A stretch of 64,000 nucleotides of DNA. Origin: Canna indica (Eukaryota; Streptophyta; Magnoliopsida; Zingiberales; Cannaceae). The stretch is from contig CP136896.1 of the NCBI GenBank assembly GCA_034359265.1, positions 64,057,501 through 64,121,500 on the forward strand. Direction: 5' to 3'. Made by a program: the position numbers and the translations under genes. Of this stretch, positions 32,984 through 44,683 are shown piece after piece; the stretch's first letter is position 1, and the number at the start of each line of letters is the position of its first letter. The notes under the pieces are model-generated. The model saw only the letters and a program-made list of their open reading frames with translations. It was not told the DNA's origin and made no database searches.

Positions 32984-35900
32984 CTCTAAATCGTAGGTCA
33001 TATTGACATAATTTACTTGCTGCCTCCTCCAGTTTGGTATAAGGAGGTAGCAGGAACATGCTATTACATAGCATGGTAAGAAGAAACCGATGATCTCTAG
33101 ACTTACCTGAGACAGTAAAAATATGCATCAAGCAAGAGAAACACTGAATTGTGCTTTTGACATCCATGAATAAAATAAAATAATAGATGAAGCTTCTACA
33201 TTCAAACTATTGACTTTTAAGAGGTCTTTTACATGAAAATTTGGATACATAAGCTGTTTTCTAGACCAAAATTTCAAATGTTTAAATGATGGATTGTGAA
33301 ATGTTGTTTTGCTTTTGATTAATTTAATTTGATCTCTCTTGAATTTGGTCTCTCTTTTGATGGATTTCATATTCTTTCTCTTTATGCATGTTTCTACTTA
33401 TTGTTTGTTGAAACCTGTATATTTGGTCTCTCTTTAGAGGTTGAAACCTGTCTTTCTCCTATAGCTCATCTCAAGCAAACATGTATTTTTTTTAGCATTA
33501 CTGAACGTAGAAAGTTCTGACGAAGAGATACAATTGCAGCTTAAATGAGAAAGTTAAGCTTGATTGGGCATCTAAATGAGAAGAGACATAATTACCATTT
33601 ATATTTAATTATATTACAGAAGTATATTTTTTACAGAAGTAATTTTCATGCCAATTTCATAAAGCAAATTGACACGTTTTGTTCAAAAAACCATTTTGGA
33701 CTTAGCTCCATAACATGTTTTGACACATATATATGCCCTACATAGATGATAAAAATTCAAAGGAGCATGAGAGTGTAATTTGCTTTTGCCTGGTCAAAAA
33801 CTTTAGTAGCAGGTCACATGGCAGACATCATGTAGAAAGGTTATGTAGTTCATTGTTTGATTTGCTTTTGGCTGGTAGTAGGAGCATGAGAGTGTAATTT
33901 TTTTTTTCATATCGTCATATTTCCTAACAATTAATGCCAGTTCCCATGGATAAAGATGAAGCGTTAGCTGCTCAAAACTATTAATTATTGGGCTTGTTCT
34001 TGAATCCATCTCCACTTAATTGGCTTTTGTATCAAACTTAGCTGGTCTTTTTTACAACCTGGTCGTTCCTAAAACTTAAGACTGACAGTCCTTGGTTAGT
34101 GAAGATTCATACTAAGAAATCAAACTGTAGGTCTGTTAGAACCAAATTGATATATGATCCAAGAAGGTTGGTGGGAAATTATCTATTGCTCGATATGGAC
34201 TTCTAATGTTTTGTTTGTACACAACCAAGCTTTATTCTAGGACACAGAAGATCAATGATGGAAATCGTCTTTTTCATGGTTATTTGTTGTTTTTGCTATT
34301 TTTGGTTTACTTCTGCATTTCTTTCCTTGTGTTTTGCTTCTGTTTTTTTATTAATATCATTTTTTGTATTTTTTATATCCAATGAAAAAGTTCTATTGAC
34401 CTATTTCCTCTAAAGAATGGTAGGTAGGTTAGCATATACCTTTTATACTTGTCTTGGTCAGTTAGCATATACCTATTTCCTCTAAGATGTTATAAAGTAT
34501 AAACTGAAATTGATAGATGAGTAGTCATACTTAACCAGTTTAATGCTAGCTGAAGCTGATAGATGATAGATGAGTGATGAACATCCCTGTTCTATAGTTG
34601 GCAAAAAGTGATCGGAGTGGGTTAATGGTGTTGAAAAATATTTTGAGAAGTGGTTCTTTGGGTTTGTCTTGTATAGACTTGCTGTGGAATTTCATGTAAA
34701 TTATGGCATCAATGGTTAGCTTTATTCTATAGAGACATAGTTGTCTGGATAAATAAAATTGAGAGCATGAATTTCCTTAGAGTAAAAGAGGTTGGCAGTG
34801 GCAGTTTTTTTTTGTATAATGGTATGTTCTTTAACTCAAGCCATTTAAAAAGTTATACCTTTATTATTATCCAAAATATATACAAAACATGGAACAAGTT
34901 GTTTCAGAAATTTGGCTCTTTGTTCTCAAACTTTTGATGCTCTTTAAAGCTGTCAGATTAAGAACTCCCCTTTGTTACTCAGTCCAATTTTCTTATTTAT
35001 GAGAGTTTCAACCATCTATATATTTTTAACAGAATATTCTGATCCCTAGATTCCAAATCCAGTATGATACTATGATCTGATCTAAGTTCAAACAGAGTAA
35101 TTGAGATTTTGTTGTCATGTTATCGTAGTTCCTTTTGAAACATATATTAAGAACCACTTAGTAGACCCTTATTTTTATTTATAGGGAATAGCACTTCTGC
35201 TGTCAGAGCAGAAGCATAACCAACAGCAAGAGCGAGATTGTTATAAGTTTAATTAACTGCAAGCAGGTAAGTTTAATTATCTGCACTTGAAGTGTTATCC
35301 ACCTTTAGTTTGTCTTTAGTTAAAAATTTAGATTTTCTTGACTTCAACCAATTTTTTATATTGGCCAAGTTACTCTAGCTTAACCATATGGTATAAAGGG
35401 ACATGACTATATATGCTAAATAAGACAAATCAATTATTTTGCAAATTGCAGTGTAAAAGAACATGAAGAAATAGAACAAAAGAGCTAATTACTTATTTCC
35501 TTCAAAATTAGAAGGATCTTTAATGAAAAAATAACATTTCTTTTTTTTTTTGCCTTGTTTAGGTTTGAAAATAAGCAAATCAAACTAAGATTTAGTCGAA
35601 GCTTCTTTTAAATCCTAACTGCTCTATCTATCCTGAGTTTCATGGGCTCTTCCTACTCCCTAACCAATTTTATGTTTTGGTGACTAAATTCTTCTTAAGC
35701 TGTCACTGAAAGTCTCTCGACCAATCCTTTATCCTTTTTTTTTATCTCACCTTTTTAGATAATAATTAATGAAACTTCAATTTGAGTTCTTTGTTCTCTG
35801 TTTAGGATTCTAAATCTAACTTGGCATCTCTTTACTGATGCTGTATTTATTGCCTTAATAATTTCTTCTTCTGTTTCATAGAAAGTGAGGTAAGACCACC

Positions 35901-36975
35901 TCATGAGGAGTGGAGATGATAAATTAATGTAAACATATATTGATGATACCATGCAGACACCAATTTTTAACCTAAACTATCAAAACTTGTTTAAGCCTTT
36001 TGTTAAGTAATGTCTCCATAAATTTTATTGATGATACCATAGAACATAACATAATTCCACTATGTACATATAACGTTTCCAGTTCACTCATCTATAAATT
36101 ATGTTACTCTTAGCTTTATTTAGACTTAATTATCCATAGACTCCATTAACAATGTGTTAGTGTACATGAAGTGCCTCATCACTATAGCTTCGCTATTTGT
36201 TTGATGCATACTGTATTCTAATAATTTCAATATTCTATTAAGGATGTGCTGCAAGATCTTCAAGATTTCCTCTGGGATAAAATATCAGTGGTTCTTGTAA
36301 AATAGTTGGGGTTAAGTGGACATGTGTACAGAGTTATGTGACATGCTACTAAAGAAAAATTGTATGGTTAAAAATAGTTGGGGTTCAACATTCACATTTC
36401 TTTAATTCTATTGTTTCTTTAAAGTTAATAGCATAGTATCATTATACCAGCTACTCTTGTGAATTGTGATTAAAATTTTCAAATGAAGTTTGGGAACACG
36501 CAAGTATTATAATTGTGAACCTTAAACATGTGTGTTTGTAACTATTTTATGCATTCTATTTGATGAAATAAAATATAAATGCAATTTAAATTTGATGCAG
36601 AGCATGTTTTGATGTTTGTGAGGACATGAATACTACCCGTCCTAATAATAGTAGTAGTAGGTAAAATATTTCTAAAAAATGAATTAAAATTGATTTATTA
36701 CAGATATCTAATTTAGACGACATAAGAAGAAAAAAATTAGGAATTTTAATTTCACCCTTAGGATGATATTTATATCCCATTAGAATTGGATTTGAATTTA
36801 ATTATGTTCGACTTAAATAATTTTTGAAGCTTGTAGCAAACAACTGATAGGATTTGATAAATTTTATTCACCAGTCATATCTCATGAAATAAACGTGTCG
36901 ATTTTTGAAGCTCGTAATAAACAACGGATATGATTTGATAAATTTTATCTACCAGTCATATCTCGTGAAACAAAC
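32984..36975. other. Intergenic region without recognised genes
   Basis: About 4 kb of AT-rich DNA. Open frames are short, unconserved and on both strands. A small palindrome CTTCTGCTGTCAGAGCAGAA lies at about 35196-35216. I see no RNA gene or element boundary. Confidence 0.6.
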
Positions 36976-37198
36976 GTGTTATAAAGAGTATATTTGTTTC
37001 TTAGGACAAGGGATGATGGGACAAGAGATTAATTTATATTCATTGTTTATTTAGTGCGTGAATTAGAATAAAATAAAATTAGAAGTATATAAAATTGATA
37101 TTATATCTGATGTATATTGGATTAAAACTTTTTTCTATCAAATATTTTTTCATTTATTATCTGATCCAATCCAATCCAATAGAGTAAATGAATCATAA
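36976..37198. mobile_element. MITE family member a
   Basis: Ends of the type TATTTGTTTCTTAGGACAAG and, inverted, ATTCATTTACTCTATTGGAT enclose TTAATTTATATTCATTGTTT. This is the shared body of four other copies in the window (37199, 39175, 44060, 45028). Confidence 0.65.
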
Positions 37199-37430
37199 GA
37201 GCATGTTTACTTTGTAAGATAAAAGGAGATAGGATAAGAGATGAATTTATATCTATTGTTTGTTTAGGACATGATTTGAAAGAAAATATGACTACAATAA
37301 TATAAAATTAATATTATATTGGATGTATATCAGATTTAAAAATATTATCTCAAGCTCCTTCATTTATTATTGTATTATATCTTACACCATAATACTTATT
37401 ATCCAGTAAATCAAACAAACCATAAATGAA
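37199..37430. mobile_element. MITE family member b
   Basis: It starts GAGCATGTTTACTTTGTAAG and ends CAGTAAATCAAACAAACCAT. The body TGAATTTATATCTATTGTTT and the central TATTGGATGTATATCAGATT match copy a, which it adjoins almost directly. Confidence 0.65.
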
Positions 37431-39174
37431 TCAAGTTTGTTTTGGTGTTTTACACTCGACTAATAAATGAGCCAATCTTGAGCATCACGGAGCTCGATTG
37501 TCGTGAATAAGTTTATTAATGTTGATAAACAAATTCATGAACAAGGGATTGACTTACGAACATTAATTTCGACCCTCTTAAATCTGCTTAAATCAAAGTC
37601 AGAAGCAAACAATGAAAGAATATTGGTGCCAGTGCTTAATAGCTGTCGGTATGTGGATATCGACTTAATGAATCCGTGTTTTAGATTTTGATTTTAAAAA
37701 ATAAATATTAAGGTCGATACTAAGATGAATGAAGTGTACATGTTTTATTAAAAAAATATATGAAGTGTACATGTTTAATGAATAATTAATGAGTTATTTA
37801 TAATAGTTAATGATGGTTAAGAGAAAAAACAATCGAAGTGAGATTATTTCCACAAAATTAGTGCTTGAATATAGATTCATGGGCGCGAAAACTAGCACCG
37901 CTTTGGAAATTAGCGCCGGTTATTATTAGGAATCGATGCATGTAGGTGGCACCGGTTTCCCCAACGAGGGGAACTTTTTTAGGGCTGAAATCGGCGACTA
38001 TTTCAAGGAGTCCTTTTTAGTTTTAGGCTAAGTTTCATAATTGATTATAAGCTAATATGTTCTCCTATCTCGTCCAATTTAGTCCTGTAAATGAAGAAAT
38101 GGAAATAGGCTTGAGTCATGTTTGGTTAGCAAAAAATATTTTTTTAATTTAATTTTAATCTCTAATTTTTATTTTTCTAAAAGCGATTTTTTTATTTGCT
38201 TTTATTCTCTAATTTTTATTTTTCTAAAAACACATTTGGTTATGAAAACTACATCAATTTTCATCGAACAATTTTAGTAGTAATCATTTAATATAAAATT
38301 AAATATAAAATCAATTAATAAATATTATAAATTTTCAAAAAAATTAAGTTGCAAGGTCTGAAATTAATTGATTAAATTATAAATACTCTAACTTTAAGGA
38401 AATTGAGTTATTTTAAAAATTAGATTAGACTAAATTATGTATAGATTGGTTTAATTAATTTATCTAGTTTGAGTTGAAAAAGATAATTTTTTAATATATA
38501 AATTAGATATAGTTTGATTTATTTGTAATTAACTAATTATATATAAAAAATATTTATAATTATAAATCTGTCATTGTATTTTGATATCGAAATCACAAAA
38601 AATAACATTATGATATTTTCATTTTTATTAATAAAATTGGTTTCATCAAAACTTATTTTAATTCTAGTTTCGATTTAATTTTATGAAAATATCGAACCAA
38701 ATACGTTTTTGTAAACGGTTTTGATTTGAGTGAAATCGAAACTATGAAAAGTTGAAAACGAACTTGATAACGCTAACCAAATAAAAATTTAGGGATTGAT
38801 GTTAATTAAACATTTGACCCACCTCGATAATGCAACCCAGTGGTCAAAGAGCTAAATTGATGATAATTTGATATTGGAATTGAAACAAATCAAGAGTAGG
38901 GCCATATTGATTGGAATAAAAAGAATTGAGATGGATTTTTTTTAAAAAAATCTTAAATATCAAAATACAATTATTTAAACATTATTCAATAAAGTCTGAT
39001 GAGGTGGCATTTTTGAAATTTTTTATTCATTTAAAAATGCTTATATGGCATCGCTCATCCATATTGTCATCCAGAGGATTAAATTAACACTTCCTCTACG
39101 ATAAAATATAGTTTAAAATACCCTATTAGTACAAATAAAAAGTTGAAATGGATTTGAAAAAAAAAAATCCCAAG
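37431..39174. other. AT-rich intergenic DNA with repeat fragments
   Basis: No gene is seen. 37880-38020 carries GC-rich AGCGCCGGTT and GGCACCGGTTT strings like degraded CACTA subterminal repeats. 38795-39120 is a dispersed repeat shared with 56610-56930. 38140-38780 has no recognisable content. Confidence 0.55.
38795..39120 (+). repeat. Dispersed repeat shared with 56610-56930
   Basis: Both loci carry TTGACCCACCT, then AAATTGATGATAA.TT, an AAACAAATCAA/AAATAAATCAA string, and after about 100 bp TTTTTATTCATTTAA, in the same order and spacing. Copies are diverged. No termini are defined. Confidence 0.6.
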
Positions 39175-39382
39175 AGCATATTTGCTTCCTAGGATAAAGA
39201 ATGATATGATAAGGGATTAATTAATATCCATTGTTTGTTTAGTGCATGTATTAGAAGAAAATGAGTATAAATTTGCTATTACATTCAATATACACCGGAT
39301 TTAAAAGTTTTATATCCATTCCATTCTCATTTATTATCTAATTCTATCTTATTATCCTATCCAATGAAGCAAATATACCATT
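39175..39382. mobile_element. MITE family member c
   Basis: It starts GAGCATATTTGCTTCCTAGG and ends, inverted, GGTATATTTGCTTCATTGGA. The central body TTAATATCCATTGTTTGTTT and ATATACACCGGATTTAAAAG matches copies a, b and e. Confidence 0.75.
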
Positions 39383-39884
39383 AGGGTATGTTTGGATAGA
39401 GATCATTAAGGGGAAGGGAAGTGAAGGGAGGGGAGGGGAGGAGAAAAGAAGGGGAAAATTAATCTTATTTGGATATAATTTAATAAGGGGAAGGGAAGAG
39501 AATAGAAGAAAAAAAAGTAACCTTGTTTGGATGTACTTTATAAGGGGAAAGAAAGGAAATGAGAAATTTTTTTTATTTAATAGATAATTATACTTTTATT
39601 TTTATTTTTGTGTTATATATATATTTTCTTTTTTTGTCATTTTTATTCTTACATATATTAGGATTTTTTTGGCCGTCTACAAATATTAGGATTAGACAGA
39701 AGATACTATGAAGGAAAAAAATTATATACAAGAGGATTTTTTTTGCATTCGTATTCAATAGAGATGAGAAGATGTCACTAGAATTTAATAAAACCTTATA
39801 TATGTATTAAAATAATAAGAATATATTTGTAAATTTATTTTGGACGAATATTTACAATTTTTTTCACCCTCGTTCAACCCCAAA

Positions 39885-42800
39885 CAAGCTTGTCAAAAGC
39901 GCGCGCCTGGGCGCCTAGGCGCACCAGGCGAGGAACACAAGAGGCCCAGCACCTCTGCGTGGCCAAGGCGCAGCGCCTTCAGCCAGACACGTGCCTTGGC
40001 AGCGCTTCAGCGCTTCAAGTTTGAAGCCCCAAGCGCATCAAGCGTGCGCTTGGGTGAACCGGTGGTTTCTGCATTTAAGTGGGGGCCTACCCACTTAATA
40101 AAACTTAATAAAATATTTAAAAAATTGACTCATTAGGGCTTCACCCGTGTAAGTCAAAAAAAAATTTCTCTCCTCACTTGTTTCAACTATCGAGTGGCTC
40201 TTCCATTCTTCTCCTTCACTCGTCCAGCCACCAAGTCCGCTGGAGTGCCGCCCAGTTTCTTCAAGTAAGTTCTTTCATTTTCTTTTTTTCTTCTCCTCTA
40301 GTTCTCTTCTTCATCATTACTTCTAGTATTTTCTTCTTCTCACTTTCTCAGCAGATTTTTCTTTCTTTTCATCCCTATTTTTTTCCTTTTTAGTCATGTT
40401 TTCTTTCTTTAATTTTTCCAGTCGAGTTTTATTTTTCCAGCCATGTATTCACAGTCATTTTCAGTCGAGTTTTCTTTCTTCTCCTCTAGTCCTCTTCTTC
40501 TTCATTACTTCTACTCTTTTCTTCTTCTTATCAGCCAAATTTTCTTTCTTTTCGACCCTGTTTCCTTTCTTTCCAGAATTTCAGCCATGCTTTCTTTCTT
40601 TCCAACCAAGTTGCCGAATTTTTTTTTCTTCCTCCAGATTTTGTTGATTGCAAATTGCTCACTCATTATTTTCAGCACTTTTGCTTGTCATAAACTCATA
40701 ATCATCCTTGTGTGTTGATTGTGGCAGACGAGCAGTGCAGTGACACTGTGACAGTTGTGTATTGAGTGAACAGTGAATTAATATGGAGGGTGGAAGTGGA
40801 ATTGGCAGTGCACCAGTAGCTAGTGGTAGTGCTTCATCTGAATCGACAAACAAGAAAGACCTGGCATGGAAGTACAATATTTTGCAAAATCCTAAAGATG
40901 CAAATTCTGTTCAATGTGTGTTTTATGAAAAAATTACAAATGGAGGCATCTACAGAGCAAAATTGCATCAAGTCGGCGGTAATCGGAATGCTAAGAAGTG
41001 TTTGAAGTGTCCCAAGCATGTTAGATTGGAGTTGATGGAGTATATGAACAATAAAAAGCAAGACAATATTAATTATGATAAGTTGCCCGACTTTGATGAT
41101 GTGGATGATATGCAAGAAGTTGAAGATGATGTTCAGTTAAATGCACATGGAAAGAGGACAGAAAATCGGATTTATAGAGGCAAGAGTAAAGCGGTCTTGG
41201 TGCCAAACCCAAAAAAAGGCAAGCTGAAAGGTCCCATGAATTCTTTTGCCTACAAGAAGCCGGAAATTGTTGTTGAGCTTCGCAAGCAAGAAAGGTTGAG
41301 GCAAACAAATGTGGATGAGAAGTTAGATAAAGAGATAAGAGCTGTGACCATTCAATACATTTCTAGGTTCTTGTACCAAGCCGGAATTTCATTCAATGTT
41401 ACTCGGTTGGATTCATTTAAATGTATGGTTGAAGCTATTGGACAATATGGTCCAAATTTGAAGCCCCCAAGCTACCACGAAGTGAGAGTCACTTGCTTGA
41501 AGAAAGAAGTTGAGTATACAAATGAACGGTTGAAAAGTCACAAGGATATGTGGGTGAAGTATGGGTGTTCAATCATGGCCGATGGTTGGACTAGTAGAAT
41601 CGGCAAGAGCATCATTAATTTCTTGGTGAATTGTCCTGCAGGGAGCATGTTTGTCAAATCCATTGATGCATCTTCCTATTTGAAGACCGGTGAGAAGACA
41701 TTTGAGTTGCTAGATGAGTTTGTGGAGTATGTGGGAGAAGCTAATGTTGTGCAAGTCATTAGCGATAACGACTCAATTTTAAGTTGGCGGGCAAGTTTCT
41801 TCAAGCTAAAAGGCCGCGCTTATATTGGACTCCATGCGCTGCACATTGCATTGATCTCATGTTAGAAGATATCAGGAAAATTCGATTAGTTTCAAGAACT
41901 TTGACAAGGGCCGTAGCTTTGACAGGTTATATATATAACCATGTGTTTATCTTGAATATGATGAGGAAGTTCACAAAGCAAGCTAATCTTGTTAGAGCTG
42001 GAAAAACAAGATTCGCCACATGCTATCTCACACTCAAAAGCATCCACAAGCACAAAAACTCATTAAGGGCAATGTTCATCTCGAAAGAATGGGTTTCTAG
42101 CAAGTGGGCAAAGGAGGCAAAGGGGAGGCGTTCAGCTGAAACGGTGTTAATGTCTTCCTTTTGGAACAATACTGTATACATCCTTAAGGCGATGGGACCT
42201 CTTGTTCGAGTCCTTCGTCTAGTCGACAATGAAAGGAAACCAGCAATGGGCTATTTATTTGAAGCCATGGATAGAGCAAAGGAAGCAATCACAAGTGCTT
42301 TCAATGGAAGAGAGGAGAAATACAAAGACATATTCAAGATCGTCGATGACAGATGGGAATGCTAACTCCATCATCCATTGCATGCAACGGGTCATTTTTT
42401 GAATCCCGAGTTCTTCTATGATGATCCAAATATAGAATTTGATTCGGAAGTCACAAGTGGCCTTTATGCTTGTATAGAAAAGTTGATTTCGGATCAAAAT
42501 GTGCAAGTGAAGATAATGGATGAGTTGTCATTATATAAGAAGGTCGAAGGTCTTTTCGAATTTCCCTTGGCGATCAAAACTAGAAAGATGAAGGCACCAG
42601 GTAAAATTTATCACCTCATTCTTAATTTACTTTTCTTTGCTGAAGTTGATTGTTAATTTTTTATTTATTTTCATGGCAGCTGAATGGTGGAGTTTGTACG
42701 GGAGCACCGCTCCCAATTTGCAAAAATTAGCCATCAAGATTCTTAGCCTCACATGTAGTGCATCTGGGTGTGAAAGAAATTGGAGTGTATTTGAGTAGGT

Positions 42801-43794
42801 GATTAATTTTAACTTATAAGTTAACAATTCAACGTGTTTATGCTTGCAATCATTCTTATCAATTGTAATATTTTTTTTTGATTATATAGATTCACACCAA
42901 GAGGAGGAATAAGCTTGAGGCGCAAAAGCTTAATGATCTAGTATTCGTGAAGTACAATCAAGCGCTTAAGGCTTGCTATGATTGCAAGGATACCATGGAT
43001 CCGATTGCTTTGGAGGACATTGATGATAGCAATGAGTGGTTATTAGGAACAATGGGTGAAGGGAATGATGAAGTTGCTGAAAATGAAGGGGTTTTTCTTA
43101 GTGATGATGAAGGTGGAGGAGGCTTGACGTGGGGTCTTGTAGCTAGAGCATCGGGAGTTGGGGAACCCACTAGAGTGACTAGGAAACATACTAAGTCATC
43201 TCATGGAAAGAGTAGCGCTCATCCAGAAAGTTCACAAGCCTCAACTCAATTTGATCTTGGTGAAAGCGAGGCGAATTCATATGAAATCGAAGAAGTTGTT
43301 GAAGCATATAAGTCGGATGGTGGTGATACGGATGATAACTTTAGTGATGAGGACTCCGAGGATGAGGCTTGAGCTTTAGAGATTAGAGGAATCACTAAAT
43401 TAAAGTCTTTAGAATTCTTGCATTTTGATTTGAGACTCAAATTAATTTTTATTTGGTGTGTTGTGTACTTGTGTGATTGTGTCTCTTTAATTTAGATAAT
43501 TGGATTCATGTAGTAATTGTGATTTGAGTTGCTATTATTACTTGGTACATGTTGGATTCATATTGTTTGGTCACTTTGGTGTATGTTATATTGCTTGATA
43601 CATGTTGAATTTATATTATTTGGTGTATATTATATTGCTTACGAGTTATAACTTGTGCTTAATTTCTATTTTTTATTTGAATTTTGTAAGTTGCACCTTA
43701 TTTTAGTCAGGCGTGCATTTTTTTTTGCGCTTTGCACCTCGGGCGATATGGACCCTTTGTGTCTTGAGTACACTTAACGCTTTTGACAACCTTG
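39885..43794 (+). mobile_element. hAT transposon (BED/DUF659 type) with ends and target duplication
   Basis: The terminal inverted repeats are CAAGCTTGTCAAAAGCG and, inverted from the right, CAAGGTTGTCAAAAGCG (16 of 17). The 8-bp flanks are ACCCCAAA (39877-39884) and ACCCTAAA (43795-43802), one mismatch. The element is 3,910 bp with a full-length but mutated transposase on the + strand. Just inside the left end is a GGCGCC-rich stretch (CTGGGCGCCTAGGCGCACCA), common in plant hAT ends. Confidence 0.9.
40783..43372 (+). pseudogene. hAT transposase (BED finger, DUF659, hAT dimerisation) with three lesions
   Basis: Exons are 40783-42600, 42680-42798 and 42890-43372, separated by GT-AG introns of 79 and 91 bp. 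The N-terminus has a BED-like region (VQCVFYEKITNGGIYRAKLH), but the second Cys and a His of the usual finger are missing. DUF659 spans about residues 180-340 (YGCSIMADGWTSR). The catalytic middle includes WTPCAAHCIDLMLEDI. The C-terminal dimerisation block reads CSASGCERNWSVFE and then IHTKRRNKLE. The tail is acidic. Lesions are a one-base shift near 41770-41785, TAA at 42363-42365 (expected Gln in RWECQLHHPLH) and TAG at 42796-42798 (expected Gln, VFEQ). A pyrimidine-rich leader (40140-40780) precedes the ATG. Otherwise the order is complete. Confidence 0.92.
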
Positions 43795-43952
43795 ACCCTA
43801 AATCGGGGTTGAAAAAAAATAAATTTTGAAGACAAACCAAGATAAATAATTCCTCCCAATCTTTTTCCCCTCCCTTAAAATTAGAAAACCAAATAAGAGA
43901 AAAAATTATCATCCCTTTCCTTCCTCTCCTTTAGCCTCAATCCAAACGGGAG

Positions 43953-44683
43953 GTAAGAGTTAGGATATTTAATAATTAACCATATATTATTGTATGTCCT
44001 TTTAACCCTCTAACATTTGAACAATAGTGTGAGAAAATCTAGTCTGCCATGACATACTTTTATTCATTTGATAGAATATGATAAGAAATAAGAAATAAAG
44101 TTTAATAAATATTTTTATTCATGTGAATCAAATATAATATTAATTTAATATTCTTCTTTTCTTCTTATCCAAATACCAAACAAACAAACAAACAAGATTA
44201 AAACTCATTTCATATCCTATCCTCCAATGAAATAAGCATGCCCTTAAATCATTTAAAGAAATTAATAGCAGCAGACACCAGGTCAAAGTTTTTCAACCAT
44301 CCAAATATAAATAACTTCGATGGTCAATCCAGCGAAAGGAATCATGCAGGGTGCTGCAGCTTTAAGAGCAGTAGCATAAACAACGAACCTTGAGAAAATA
44401 TACAGATTTTGGAACATAAATATTATGAAATATGCAAATGGAAGTACCAAAACAAATAAAAAAGAACTAGTACTGAGTTATCTGTGGCAACTTAAGAAAC
44501 TCCAATCATAAAAATAATGGAGTGAATATAGCAGACATACATAAATTCTTCCTAGCAGCATCCAGATGATAACACAGTTTTCAAATCTAGTAATTCAAGG
44601 TGGGGAATTGTAGGAAGGGAATCATTCTCGTGACAAAAGCGAGAGACTACAGAAGATTCATAGTCACCAGGCACCAGCAAGAC
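43953..44683. other. Spacer downstream of the 199-aa gene
   Basis: It holds MITE copy d (about 44060-44246) and the presumed 3' UTR of the - strand gene ending at 44684. No other gene is seen. Confidence 0.55.
44060..44246. mobile_element. MITE family member d (diverged)
   Basis: The right part CATATCCTATCCTCCAATGA then AATAAGCATGCCC matches the inverted end of copies c and e. The left part is degraded. Confidence 0.45.

Larger units (their letters stand above)
39389..43952. mobile_element. Tourist-like MITE split by a hAT element
   Basis: The left end is GGGTATGTTTGGATAGAG. The right end inverted is CTCCCGTTTGGATTGAGG. Both are followed inward by AAGGGGAAGGGAA-type purine-rich sequence. 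The hAT target site was at its centre: without the hAT, TTCAACCCC is followed after AAAT by GGGGTTGAA, a 9-bp stem. The arms are badly diverged, so the boundaries are approximate. Confidence 0.5.

Noticed and set aside
36976..37430. One larger transposon spanning both repeats
   Set aside because: The two halves are direct copies of the same ~220-bp MITE, each with its own inverted ends, so they are separate insertions.
40178..40718. Phe/Ser-rich small proteins
   Set aside because: They come from the pyrimidine-rich leader of the hAT transposase and are repetitive.
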